NCBI GenBank assembly: GCA_030427145.1
Contig: JAUHWT010000008.1
Coordinates: 124,001-188,000, forward strand
Source of the DNA: Alphaproteobacteria bacterium
GTDB lineage: Bacteria; Pseudomonadota; Alphaproteobacteria; Rhodobacterales; Rhodobacteraceae
Length of the DNA stretch: 64,000 nt
Reading direction: 5' to 3'
The notes under the pieces were generated by a model. It made no database searches. It was given only the letters and a program-made list of their open reading frames with translations, and was not told where the DNA came from. This document shows positions 51,735-59,907 of this stretch, one piece after another. How positions within the stretch are numbered: position 1 is the first letter of the stretch; each line of letters begins with the position of its first letter. The translations under genes were made by a program, and so were the position numbers.

Positions 51735-52239
51735 CGAGCCCCGCCTGATACACCGCCGACACGGCGGCAATCGCGGCCTCGTCATTGAGTTCGGGTGGCG
51801 GATCGTTGTTCGGGTAGCCGCGGTAAAACGCCCCGCGCCACTCAACCACCGATCCGCCACCATCCACCGGGATCACCGTCAAATGGGAGGAATAATTGGT
51901 GACCGGCAGCACCTCCACCAGCACGTCCGTAATGCGGTAGGAGTAGCTCATCTTCTCGTCGCTATACTTGTAGAGGATCTCCGAAATCGTCGGACCACCT
52001 TCCTCTCCAAGCGTCAGGACACGGGTCGCATCGATCTCGTTTCCGCCTTCACCCTCGGTTGAGTAGACGGCCGGGTGCCAGCCCATGTCCTGAAAATCCC
52101 CAATCGCCGACCAGACCTCTTCCGGCGGCGCGGCAACTTCCGCGGTCAGCGTGATTTTCTGCCGCGTCGGCCCGTGAGCCATAGCCGCCAGCGGCACAAC
52201 CATGCCGATCAGCACGGCCGCAAGTCGAACGAATTTCAT
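51703..52239 (-). CDS. mxaD: MxaD-like SRPBCC periplasmic protein
   Basis: A 178-residue exported START/SRPBCC-fold protein. The start at 52239 gives a signal peptide (MKFVRLAAVLIGMVVPLAAMAH). Fold motifs include IGDFQDMGWHPAVYST and VVEWRGAFYRGYPNNDPP. MxaD proteins help methanol dehydrogenase interact with its cytochrome cL, and xox clusters carry equivalents. It is the first gene of the leftward three-gene unit mxaD-propeller-SoxYZ. Confidence 0.84.
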   Translation of the reverse strand: MKFVRLAAVLIGMVVPLAAMAHGPTRQKITLTAEVAAPPEEVWSAIGDFQDMGWHPAVYSTEGEGGNEIDATRVLTLGEEGGPTISEILYKYSDEKMSYSYRITDVLVEVLPVTNYSSHLTVIPVDGGGSVVEWRGAFYRGYPNNDPPPELNDEAAIAAVSAVYQAGLDALVERFAGN

Positions 52240-52649
52240 CGCTCCTCCCCATTCAGTCCATTCCCTGAAACCTCTCCCGCCGCGGCGGGACGGCCCCATT
52301 GCAAAATCAGTTTAGTTTCAGTGCCAAACCCGGCAATAGGCCATAAGTATCGGTTCCACACGAAGCCCGGTATAAGGCACACTCCGCGCCGGGGAGGCTG
52401 GAACACCATGAAAGTTCATCGCGCAGTGATGGAACGCCAACGGCATGCGGCTGCGGCGCGTTTCCAGTGCTCGATACCTGCCCGAACCAAAACCGGTAAC
52501 AAAACCTCGCGACCACCGACCAAACCGGAAAAAGAGCTTGAACTCCGCGTCGCAACAGGCCGAATGGTGACGATTTTACGAGGGTAGAAACACAACAATC
52601 CGGCACGACGCGGCAACCGCGGGCCGGAATGAAACAGGGGGAAATCAAC
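52240..52649. promoter_or_regulatory. 410-bp intergenic region between mxaD unit and ABC importer
   Basis: The largest gap in the window. It must hold divergent promoters for mxaD (leftward) and the importer operon (rightward). I see no strong palindrome or riboswitch signature; it does contain one small possible reading frame (52408-52587), listed separately. Moderately AT-richer from 52295 to 52360. Confidence 0.45.
52408..52587 (+). CDS. Possible small basic protein (59 aa), doubtful
   Basis: An open frame of 60 codons with GGGGAGG ten bases before the ATG. The product is very basic (MKVHRAVMERQRHAAAARF..., ending RMVTILRG) with one Cys and no signal peptide. The ribosome site and position in the divergent gap are the only support; amino-acid composition is like that of random GC-rich frames. 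It could also be part of a long 5' leader of the importer operon. Confidence 0.22.
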   Translation: MKVHRAVMERQRHAAAARFQCSIPARTKTGNKTSRPPTKPEKELELRVATGRMVTILRG

Positions 52650-53624
52650 ATGACGGGTAAACTGGGCGCGGCACTGCTTGCCGCCGCAACGCTCTGCGCC
52701 AGCCTTCAGTCGGCCTTTGCCGACACGCCACAGATCAGGGCCGCAACGCTGAAAATCGGCACGGTCAACTGGGAATTGAACACCATCACCAGCAACGGCT
52801 TTGACACCGACAACGGTTTCGAACTGGTCATGCAGCCCTATGCCGACAACGGCGCAACCCGCGTGGCCCTTGAGGGCGGCGAGGCCGACCTCGCCGTGGC
52901 CGACTGGATCTGGGTCGCCCGCCAGCGCGCCGCCGGGAAGGACTACGTGTTCATCCCCTATTCCAAAGCCGTTGGCGGCATGCTGGTCTCAGAGGACAGC
53001 GACGCCCAAACGCTTCAGGACATGGAAGGCAAAAAAATCGGCATCGCGGGCGGCCCGCTCGACAAAAGCTGGCTGATCCTCCAGGCCTATGCCACCCAGG
53101 AATACGGCATGGACCTGGTCGGAACCACCGAACAGGTCTTCGGCGCACCACCCCTTGTTTTCAAAACCGCCCTCCAGGGTGAGGTCGACGGGGCCATCAA
53201 CTTCTGGCACTTCCTCGCGAAAATGAAATCGGCCGGAATGCGCGAGCTTATTTCCGTGGCCGACGCCTCCGTGGCCCTCGGCCTCGACCCGAACGTCCCG
53301 CTGCTGGGCTATGTGATGAAGGAAAGCTTCATCGCCGAAAACCCCGGCATCGCCCAGGCTCTCTACAACGCCAGCCGCGATGCCAAGGAGTTGCTGATGA
53401 ACGACGACGCGGCCTGGGACGCAATCCGGGACCAGATGAACGCCAGCAACGACGCCCAGTTTGAATCCCTCCGCACCGATTTCCGGGCGGGCATCCCGGA
53501 TCCCGGTCCGGTCGATGAGCAGAGCGCGGATGAACTGCTCCAGCTCATGGCCGAACTCGGCGGCGAAAAACTCGTGGGCGGGGCGACCACACTGCCCGAA
53601 GGACTTTTCGCGGAGATCGAATGA
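52650..53624 (+). CDS. NitT/TauT-type ABC transporter substrate-binding protein
   Basis: A 324-residue periplasmic protein of the NMT1/SsuA-like fold. The ATG at 52650 follows AGGGGGA and opens a signal peptide (LGAALLAAATLCASLQSAFA). Features: TLKIGTVNWELNTIT at the mature start and DLAVADWIWVARQRA in the first lobe. It heads a five-gene rightward operon with a permease, its ATPase and a second ABC-2 exporter/importer. Family ligands are sulfonates, nitrate, thiamine precursors; location in the xox island raises the possibility of a lanthanide-chelator or PQQ-related ligand (inference). Confidence 0.84.
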   Translation: MTGKLGAALLAAATLCASLQSAFADTPQIRAATLKIGTVNWELNTITSNGFDTDNGFELVMQPYADNGATRVALEGGEADLAVADWIWVARQRAAGKDYVFIPYSKAVGGMLVSEDSDAQTLQDMEGKKIGIAGGPLDKSWLILQAYATQEYGMDLVGTTEQVFGAPPLVFKTALQGEVDGAINFWHFLAKMKSAGMRELISVADASVALGLDPNVPLLGYVMKESFIAENPGIAQALYNASRDAKELLMNDDAAWDAIRDQMNASNDAQFESLRTDFRAGIPDPGPVDEQSADELLQLMAELGGEKLVGGATTLPEGLFAEIE

Positions 53625-53640
53625 CAGCCGGAACGCCTGC

Positions 53641-54378
53641 GTGAAAACACGGATCCTGTCCATCGTCAGCCTGCTGGCCCTCTGGGTCGTTGCCGCCTGG
53701 CTGACGGCGGACGCCCAAATTCTGCCACAGCCCTGGGCGCTGCTTAAACCGTTCTGGACCGAGACCGCGTCGGGCGAACTGCCCCATCACCTCGCTGTCA
53801 CCAGCCTGCGGGTGGTCTGGGCATTCGCGCTCGCCATGGCCATCGGCACGACCCTGGGCGTGCTTATGGGCCTTGTCCCGGCTTTTGACCGCTGGCTGGA
53901 CCCGTGGCTGGTGATCTTCCTAAACCTCCCCGCGCTGGTGCTGATCGTGCTCTGCTATCTTTGGATCGGCCTCAACGAGACCGCCGCGATCATCGCCGTC
54001 ACGCTCAACAAGATCCCCAATGTGACAACCATCATCCGCGAGGGCGCCCGCTCACTCGACGGCAACCTCCGCGCCATGGCCCAGGTATTCCGCATGTCGC
54101 GCATGGTCTATCTGCGCCACATCATTCTGCCACAGCTTGCCCCCTACATCACCGGCGCCGCCCGCTCCGGCATCGCCGTCATCTGGAAAATCGTGCTGGT
54201 CGTCGAATTCCTCGGCCGCTCCGACGGCATTGGCTTCCAGATCCATCTCTACTTCCAGCTGTTCGATGTCGCCATGGTTCTGGTCTATTCCCTGTCCTTC
54301 ATCGCCGTCATGCTGCTGGTCGAATGGCTGATCCTACAGCCGTGGGAACGCCGCGTCCGCGCCTGGAGAACGGCATGA
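53641..54378 (+). CDS. NitT/TauT-type ABC transporter permease
   Basis: A 245-residue inner-membrane permease (SsuC/TauC type) with a GTG start 16 bp after the binding-protein gene; longer in-frame starts lie within that gene. It has about six hydrophobic segments (ILSIVSLLALWVVAAWL at the start) and the EAA-type loop REGARSLDGNLRAMAQVFRM. Overlaps the ATPase start by 4 bp. It partners the proteins at 52650 and 54375. Confidence 0.86.
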   Translation: MKTRILSIVSLLALWVVAAWLTADAQILPQPWALLKPFWTETASGELPHHLAVTSLRVVWAFALAMAIGTTLGVLMGLVPAFDRWLDPWLVIFLNLPALVLIVLCYLWIGLNETAAIIAVTLNKIPNVTTIIREGARSLDGNLRAMAQVFRMSRMVYLRHIILPQLAPYITGAARSGIAVIWKIVLVVEFLGRSDGIGFQIHLYFQLFDVAMVLVYSLSFIAVMLLVEWLILQPWERRVRAWRTA

Positions 54379-54986
54379 CGCGGATCGACGTCAACCGCAA
54401 AGCCTTCGGCCGTGACGAGGTGCTGTGCGACATTCATTTCTCCTTCGAACCCGGTGAAATCGTGGCCCTTCTCGGCCCCTCCGGCATCGGAAAGTCCACG
54501 CTCCTCCGTCTTGTGGCCGGAACCGACACCGACTTCGACGGCCAGATTAAACGCCCCGACGCCATCGCCATGGTCTTCCAGGAACCCACCCTGATCCCGT
54601 GGCGATCCGTACTCGACAACATCCTGCTGCCCCACCCGGCACTGGACGTCAAAACGGCCCTCCAGGCACTCGAAAGGGTGGGCATCGACATGAAGGCCGA
54701 ACTCTTCCCCGGCCAGCTCTCGGTGGGCCAGCAGCGCCGCCTCTCGCTCGCCCGCGCCTTCGCCGGATCGCCGGAACTCCTCATTATGGACGAACCCTTC
54801 GTCTCACTCGACGGCCGCACCGCCGATGACATGCTGAGCCTGACCGAGGAACTCATCCGCGACATTCGCCCCGCGACGCTCTTCGTCACACACTCCCCGA
54901 CTGAGGCCGACCGCCTCGCCACACGCATCCTGACTTTGGCCGGAAAACCCGCCACACTGGCCCCGGAAAGGGAGGCGTCAGGGTGA
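54375..54986 (+). CDS. NitT/TauT-type ABC transporter ATP-binding protein
   Basis: A 203-residue ATPase starting at the ATGA overlap with the permease. Walker A GPSGIGKS, Q-loop VFQEPTLIPW (typical of SsuB/TauB), a signature LSVGQQRRLSLARA (Val replaces the first Gly of LSGGQ) and Walker B LLIMDEPFVSLD. At 203 residues it is short for the class (usually about 250), ending soon after the H-loop. It overlaps the next ABC gene by 4 bp. Confidence 0.86.
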   Translation: MTRIDVNRKAFGRDEVLCDIHFSFEPGEIVALLGPSGIGKSTLLRLVAGTDTDFDGQIKRPDAIAMVFQEPTLIPWRSVLDNILLPHPALDVKTALQALERVGIDMKAELFPGQLSVGQQRRLSLARAFAGSPELLIMDEPFVSLDGRTADDMLSLTEELIRDIRPATLFVTHSPTEADRLATRILTLAGKPATLAPEREASG

Positions 54987-55705
54987 ACCCACTCAGCGTC
55001 CGGAACGTGACTTTCAGGTACGGGTCTAAAACCGCCCTTGATGACGTGTCGTTCGATCTGGATGCCGGACGGTTCTGCGCGCTGCTCGGCCCCAACGGCG
55101 CCGGCAAATCGACCCTGTTCGCACTGCTCACCCGCCTTCTCGTCACCCGCGAGGGGTCGATCACCGTCGCCGGTCACGACATCGCCACCCGGTCCCGCGA
55201 CGCACTCGCGCGCATGGGCGTCGTCTTTCAGCAGCAGACGCTCGATCCGGAAATGACCGTGCTGCAAAACCTGCGCTATTTCGCCGCCCTCCAGGGGCTG
55301 TCCGGAAAACAGGCTCGCGGCAAAATCGACGCGGCCCTCGACCGTCTCGCCATGCGCGAGCGGGCGGGGGAAAAGGCCCGCAACCTCAACGGCGGCCATC
55401 GCAGGCGCATGGAAATCGCCCGCGCCCTCATTCACGACCCCGGGGTCCTGATATTGGACGAGCCCACCGTTGGCCTCGACACCGGCAGCCGCCACGCCAT
55501 CACCGCACATGTCCATGACCTTGCCGATGCCGGTCTCACCGTCCTCTGGGCCACGCACCTCGTGGATGAAATCCGCGACAGCGACGATGTGGTCGTGCTC
55601 CACCAGGGCCGCGTCATCCGCCACGACACCGCCCAAAACATCGCGGGCCACCGTCCCCTCGTGGACGCTTTCATGGACCTGACAGGCGGGGAGCCCGCCC
55701 AATGA
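54983..55705 (+). CDS. PQQ/lanthanide-associated ABC transporter ATP-binding protein (PedB-like class)
   Basis: A 240-residue ATPase with GTG start in a GTGA overlap. Walker A GPNGAGKS, Walker B ILDEPTVGLD. The signature is divergent, LNGGHRRRMEIARAL, as in homologues encoded with PQQ alcohol dehydrogenases. With the ABC-2 permease that follows, the CXXCW protein (49383) and the YVTN propeller (50760) it forms the set known as PedA1A2BC in P. putida, needed for growth at low lanthanide. A similar role here is likely but untested. Confidence 0.84.
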   Translation: MNPLSVRNVTFRYGSKTALDDVSFDLDAGRFCALLGPNGAGKSTLFALLTRLLVTREGSITVAGHDIATRSRDALARMGVVFQQQTLDPEMTVLQNLRYFAALQGLSGKQARGKIDAALDRLAMRERAGEKARNLNGGHRRRMEIARALIHDPGVLILDEPTVGLDTGSRHAITAHVHDLADAGLTVLWATHLVDEIRDSDDVVVLHQGRVIRHDTAQNIAGHRPLVDAFMDLTGGEPAQ

Positions 55706-56496
55706 CGGCCTGGCTCATAGCCCTGCGCGCCATCGTCCTGCGCGAGGCCCTGCGGTTCCTCCAGCAGCGCAGCCGCTTCTTCGCCGCTCTCGTGCGCCCG
55801 CTCGTCTGGCTGGTGGTCTTCGCCGCCGGCTTCCGCGCCGCCCTCGGCCTTTCCATCATCGCGCCCTACGAGACCTACATCACCTATGAGGTCTACATCG
55901 TGCCCGGCCTCTGCGGAATGATCCAGCTTTTCAACGGGATGCAGTCGTCCCTTTCACTGGTGTACGACCAGGAAACCGGCTCCATGCGCCTTCTCCTGAC
56001 AAGCCCGCTGCCCCGTTGGTGGCTTCTGTTCTGCAAGCTCCTGGCGGGTGTGGCCGTCTCCATTCTACAGGTCTACACCTTCCTGCTGATCGCCGGTCTC
56101 TTCGGCATCACACTGCCCCTAATGGGCTACATCCTCGCATTCCCGGCCCTTATCCTTAGTGGCCTCATGCTCGGCTCCCTCGGCCTGGTGATCTCATCAA
56201 CGGTGAAGCAGCTCGAAAACTTCGCAGGCGTGATGAACTTCGTCATCTTCCCTATGTTCTTCCTCTCCACCGCCCTCTACCCGCTGTGGAAAATGGCCGA
56301 AAGCTCCGACCTCCTGCGCGACATATGCGCGCTAAATCCCTTCACCCACGCCGTCGAACTCATCCGGTTTTCCCTCTACCAAAGCTTCAACGGGGAGGCG
56401 CTGCTCTGGGTCCTCGGCTCTTTTGCGGTGTTCATGGCAGGCAGCGTCATAGGCTACGATCCCGCCCGCGGCCTGGTGCGCCGGAAGTCCCGCTGA
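55702..56496 (+). CDS. ABC-2 type permease (PedC-like class)
   Basis: A 264-residue permease with six membrane segments in the ABC-2 arrangement (GLCGMIQLFNGMQSSLSLVYDQETGSMRLLLTSPLP is the conserved cytoplasmic/coupling region; shown in parts, the core is YDQETGSMRLLL). It begins at an ATGA overlap with its ATPase and closes the five-gene operon. ABC-2 systems often export, but the Ped homologue is linked to lanthanide acquisition, so the direction of transport is unresolved. Confidence 0.84.
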   Translation: MTAWLIALRAIVLREALRFLQQRSRFFAALVRPLVWLVVFAAGFRAALGLSIIAPYETYITYEVYIVPGLCGMIQLFNGMQSSLSLVYDQETGSMRLLLTSPLPRWWLLFCKLLAGVAVSILQVYTFLLIAGLFGITLPLMGYILAFPALILSGLMLGSLGLVISSTVKQLENFAGVMNFVIFPMFFLSTALYPLWKMAESSDLLRDICALNPFTHAVELIRFSLYQSFNGEALLWVLGSFAVFMAGSVIGYDPARGLVRRKSR

Positions 56497-56580
56497 CACT
56501 CCACCGGAACTTTCCTCCGTGAAATGCGGTTCGATCCGTGACACGGTAAGGCCGGAACACGGACCGGGAGGAGCAAAAGA

Positions 56581-57165
56581 ATGAAAAAAATCCAGTCGCA
56601 GGGCCTGCATCACATCACCATCGTCGGTGCGGACAGGCAGACCTCAATAGATTTCTGGGAGGGAGTACTCGGCATGCCCTTCATCTTCGACCAGCCCAAC
56701 CTGGACGATCCCGAAGAGGGGCATCTCTACTTCGACCCCGGCGATGGCCGTCTCATCACGATCTTCACCAACGAAAGCCGCACCCCCAACCGCGGGAGTA
56801 CGCCCACCGACCCCGGCTGCGTCCACCACATCGCATTCGCGGTCAGCGCCGCAACCTTCAGCCAGATCCCCAACCGCCTCAACGAGCGCGGCATCGGCCA
56901 CAGCGGTGTGAAGGACAGGGGCTTCATGCACTCGATCTATTTCAGGGACCCGCTGGGCCTGCTGATCGAATGCGCCTGCTACAAGTTTGAGCCGCCCGCA
57001 GGCAAAACCCATGCGGACGTGCTTCTGGAGGCCCACAAAATCCGGGTGGACCGCGGCGACTACAACATCGCCGATGAGCATCTCGCGGACGCGATTGAAG
57101 CCCTGGTCGAACGCTCGACCGAATCCCTGTCAACGGATCGCGGACCCAAAAACCCCTGGGGATAG
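56581..57165 (+). CDS. VOC/glyoxalase superfamily dioxygenase-like protein
   Basis: A 194-residue vicinal-oxygen-chelate protein. Two beta-alpha-beta-beta-beta modules carry the metal ligands His (LHHITIVG, residues 10-11), His (CVHHIAFAV) and Glu (GLLIECACY), as in extradiol ring-cleavage dioxygenases. A C-terminal helical tail follows from about residue 140. It lies 84 bp after the ABC-2 permease with its own GGGAGGAG ribosome site. Substrate unknown; could be an aromatic or a thiol adduct detoxified during C1 growth. Confidence 0.78.
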   Translation: MKKIQSQGLHHITIVGADRQTSIDFWEGVLGMPFIFDQPNLDDPEEGHLYFDPGDGRLITIFTNESRTPNRGSTPTDPGCVHHIAFAVSAATFSQIPNRLNERGIGHSGVKDRGFMHSIYFRDPLGLLIECACYKFEPPAGKTHADVLLEAHKIRVDRGDYNIADEHLADAIEALVERSTESLSTDRGPKNPWG

Positions 57166-57170
57166 CAGGG

Positions 57171-57195
57171 CAGGGAGCGGACGCACCGCCCCCTG
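57171..57195. terminator. Hairpin between convergent genes
   Basis: CAGGGAGCGG / CCGCCCCCTG with a 5-nt loop: nine of ten pairs match, one A-C mismatch. It starts 5 bp after the VOC stop and lies before the convergent secreted-protein gene. No clear U-run; a plausible bidirectional terminator. Confidence 0.5.
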
Positions 57196-57218
57196 TTCAA
57201 CCCCCAACGACAGACGGT

Positions 57219-57602
57219 TTACTCAACCAGAAGGGCTGCCTCAATGCCGTCGTCCAGCGCGGTCACCTGCTCATCGGTCAGGTCGGCCGACACGGTTAGT
57301 GCGTCGCCACTGCGTGCGAAGGAATAGGCCACCTGCGACTGGCCCGGCATCGTGAAGCTGACGTCGTCGCCATCGGCCATACCCATGACGATCCGGGCGG
57401 GCTCATACGCGCCGTCACGCTCGACCCAGGTTCCAACGACCTCAAACAGGTCACCCGCTTCAGTGAAGTACACAACCATGTCCAGACCGCCGTCATGCAG
57501 CGAGGCCGCCTGCATTGGATCCTTAAGCTCAATCGTATCCGCAGCGACGGAGGTACCGGCAAACAGGGCGGCGGCGGCAAGGATTTTGGAGAAATGGGTC
57601 AT
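57219..57602 (-). CDS. Small secreted protein of unknown function
   Basis: A 127-residue exported protein with a short signal peptide (SKILAAAALFAGTSVAA). The mature part is acidic (ADTIELKDPMQAASLHDGG; TADLTDEQVTALDDGIEAA-like end), without cysteines. The start at 57602 gives the signal peptide; an in-frame extension to 57683 is cysteine-rich nonsense. The promoter side carries the dyads at 57655 and 57804. I recognise no family. It is monocistronic and convergent with the VOC gene. Confidence 0.68.
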   Translation of the reverse strand: MTHFSKILAAAALFAGTSVAADTIELKDPMQAASLHDGGLDMVVYFTEAGDLFEVVGTWVERDGAYEPARIVMGMADGDDVSFTMPGQSQVAYSFARSGDALTVSADLTDEQVTALDDGIEAALLVE

Positions 57603-57654
57603 GGCTTCTGTTTCCTGATTAATCTGCGTTACACAATGCGACACATAGTAATGC

Positions 57655-57663
57655 TGCGTCGCA
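57655..57663. repeat. Dyad TGCG-T-CGCA
   Basis: Perfect 4-bp inverted repeat around T, extending on the right to CGCAACACAA. Same core as the longer dyad at 57804, about 150 bp away. Confidence 0.45.
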
Positions 57664-57803
57664 ACACAACACGAATTTGCCATTAATTTTATGGAAGTTC
57701 CGTGAAACGGGTCACAAAAGCCCCGCTATGCCAAAAAAATCGCCGAAATCCCTGAAACACACCCGAAAAAGAGGCAGCGCGCCCAAGGAATCCCATCCTT
57801 TGT

Positions 57804-57816
57804 GTTGCGACGCAAC
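57804..57816. repeat. Dyad GTTGCG-A-CGCAAC
   Basis: Perfect 6-bp inverted repeat around A. It is operator-like and located about 200 bp upstream of the secreted-protein start. Confidence 0.5.
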
Positions 57817-57875
57817 AACGCCTGAACGGGCCAAACAGCTACTGATTAGAAACAGAAAACAGAGCAGGGCCGGGA

Positions 57876-58307
57876 TTACGGGTCGGCCGTCACGGCAGCA
57901 ACGGAGTCTATCCACTCCTTAATGTCCTGCTCGGAAAAAGGCTTTTTGAGCGTGTCCACGCCACCCAAATCCCTGGCCATCCTCAGCGGAGAATACCCGC
58001 CGTCAATCTCAATCCCGCCCGAAATCACCAGCACGGGCAGGTTCCTGTCGAGGTCTAGATCGCTCTTCAGCCTGTACCGGATCGCGGCAAGTATCCCGAG
58101 AGTGTTCTCCAGCTTGGCACTGTGTTCCTTGCGGATAAAGACGTCCATGATGATCGCATCGATCCGTCTTTCCTTCAGGATCGTCTCCGCATCAAGTTTA
58201 TCGAACGCGATATGCGCCTCGTGGCCCAGTTCCTCAATATAGTCCGCCAAAAACCGCAACAGGGCCTCATCGTCTTCGATGACCAGTATCTGTAGTTTTT
58301 TAGCCAT
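57876..58307 (-). CDS. Single-domain response regulator (receiver only)
   Basis: A 143-residue CheY-like protein: acidic pair in VIEDDEALL, phospho-acceptor Asp55 (IIMDVFI), conserved Ser/Thr in LVISGG and Lys in LKKPFSE. Start at the ATG 58307; a GTG at 58313 is two codons earlier. It has an unusual insertion between beta 3 and beta 4 (RKEHSAKLENTLGILAAIRYRLKSDL shown only in part). No output domain. It lies downstream of the hybrid kinase and is likely phosphorylated by it. Confidence 0.82.
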   Translation of the reverse strand: MAKKLQILVIEDDEALLRFLADYIEELGHEAHIAFDKLDAETILKERRIDAIIMDVFIRKEHSAKLENTLGILAAIRYRLKSDLDLDRNLPVLVISGGIEIDGGYSPLRMARDLGGVDTLKKPFSEQDIKEWIDSVAAVTADP

Positions 58308-58377
58308 CTTCACGATCCATAGGCTTCACGGTTTGCTGACTGGCTGCCGCTGCAATATATCCGGGTTTTTTCTGGAA

Positions 58378-59907
58378 TTACACGCCGGTACCGAAATTGT
58401 ACAGTTCACTAATGAGGTCTGCCGCCTGAAACGGCTTGGTCAGGAAGGCATCCATGACATCACGTTTGCGACCCTCTTCGAACTCGTGAAATCCTGATAT
58501 CCCTATGATCTGAATTTTTGGCAAACGACCACGAATGATCGCGGCAAGATCAAACCCATCCAGCGACCCGCGCAGGCTTATATCGGTCACAACAGCGTCC
58601 GATTCCTGAAGGTTGTCCAGAAGCGCCAGCGCCTCGTCCGGTGTTGCCGCCTTGTGCACCACGAACCCGACCTCCTCGAGCAGGTCCCGGATCATCCCCG
58701 CCAGCAGGTCCTCATCGTCGATCAGCAAAACATGCCGCCCGGCCGCCGTTGTCGGATGCCGCGACTTCACCGCCTCCGCTGCACCGGCGTCCTCACCCTC
58801 ACCAACCGGAATTGTGAAGCTGATCGTCGTACCCTCATTGGGCTTCGACTGTACCTCCAGGAGCCCTTCGCTCTGGGTCACGAAGCCATGTACCATGGCC
58901 AGCCCAATACCCGTGCCACCGGCATCCTGCTTGGTGGTGAAATACGGATCGGTCACCCGGTCGATGATCTCCTCGGGGATGCCCTTGCCGTTATCCGATA
59001 CGGTCAGCATGAGCCGACCCTTTCCGGCCAGCTCCTCACCATCCTCAAGACTGGCGGACACCTCGATCATCCCGTCCCGCCTGTAGCCCTTGATCGCATC
59101 CCGGGCATTCACGACGAGGTTGAGCAGAGCGTTCTGAAGCAGCGAATGATCGCAGTAAATCGCAACATCCGGCTCGCAGAAATGAAACTCGATGCGGCAG
59201 TCATCAGAGATCAGATCACGCACCAGTGCCTCAAGCTCAAAAAACACCTCCGAACACGGATGGCTCGACATCCGCCCCACCTGTTTGCTCGCAAAAGCCA
59301 GCAGCCCCTGCGTCCGCTCCGCCGCCCGGTCGACCGTGGTGATGATCATGTCAAGCTTCTGCGCATTGCCCGACGAGTTGGGATTACGCTTTACACCCTC
59401 TACCCCAAACCGAATTGTGGCGAGCATGTTGTTGAAGTCATGGGCAATTCCCGCGCTCAACTGCCCCAGGGCCTCCAGCCGGCCCTGACGCCGCAAATCC
59501 TGTTCCTGCGCCTTGAGCCGCCGCTGCATGCTGGCCCGCTCGACCGCATTCCGAACCGCTGTCCGCAGGGCCGTGCCCGTCGCGTCCTGCTTCACCAAGT
59601 AGTCCGACGCCCCCGCCTTGATCGACGCGGCCGCAATAGGCTCCGACCCTTGGCCGGTCAGCATGATGACACTGGTGCCTTTTCCCTTTTCCAAAAACTG
59701 CGGCAGCAGATCGAGACCGTTTTCATGCCCAAGCCGGTAGTCCAGCAAGACACAGTCCGGCCGAAACTCCGCCAGCTTTTGCAAGCCAGCCGACCCCGTC
59801 TCCGCGGATTCCACAACAAATTCAGGATGATCACGACAGATCAGATCCGCCAAAAATTCCATATCGTCGGGCGAGTCATCAACAATCAGTACGGATGTCA
59901 TGGTCAC
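58378..59907 (-). CDS. Hybrid histidine kinase with receivers at both ends
   Basis: A 509-residue soluble protein ordered receiver (about 5-120; LLDYRLGHENG), coiled coil, HisKA with His156 (AGIAHDFNNMLATIRFG), HATPase (LNLVVNARDAI; DNGKGIPEE; GTGIGLAMVHGF) and a second receiver (about 390-505; VTDISLRGSLDGFDL). The GTG at 59907 overlaps the upstream receiver stop (GTGA); an ATG two codons later is equally possible. With no sensor domain, it is probably driven by the receiver/kinase pair upstream, acting as a phosphorelay hub. Confidence 0.84.
   Translation of the reverse strand: MTMTSVLIVDDSPDDMEFLADLICRDHPEFVVESAETGSAGLQKLAEFRPDCVLLDYRLGHENGLDLLPQFLEKGKGTSVIMLTGQGSEPIAAASIKAGASDYLVKQDATGTALRTAVRNAVERASMQRRLKAQEQDLRRQGRLEALGQLSAGIAHDFNNMLATIRFGVEGVKRNPNSSGNAQKLDMIITTVDRAAERTQGLLAFASKQVGRMSSHPCSEVFFELEALVRDLISDDCRIEFHFCEPDVAIYCDHSLLQNALLNLVVNARDAIKGYRRDGMIEVSASLEDGEELAGKGRLMLTVSDNGKGIPEEIIDRVTDPYFTTKQDAGGTGIGLAMVHGFVTQSEGLLEVQSKPNEGTTISFTIPVGEGEDAGAAEAVKSRHPTTAAGRHVLLIDDEDLLAGMIRDLLEEVGFVVHKAATPDEALALLDNLQESDAVVTDISLRGSLDGFDLAAIIRGRLPKIQIIGISGFHEFEEGRKRDVMDAFLTKPFQAADLISELYNFGTGV

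Larger units (their letters stand above)
57603..57875. promoter_or_regulatory. 273-bp intergenic region with repeated TGCG-N-CGCA dyads
   Basis: The gap between the secreted-protein gene and the receiver gene. It contains GTTGCG A CGCAAC (57804-57816, perfect) and TGCG T CGCA (57655-57663, perfect), and looser relatives around 57624-57645. These are likely sites for one regulator controlling the secreted-protein gene. No other gene can be supported here. Confidence 0.5.

Noticed and set aside
57728..57922. Small basic frame on the + strand starting MPKKSPKSLKH
   Set aside because: No convincing ribosome site and it runs into the 3' end of the receiver gene; composition resembles random sequence.
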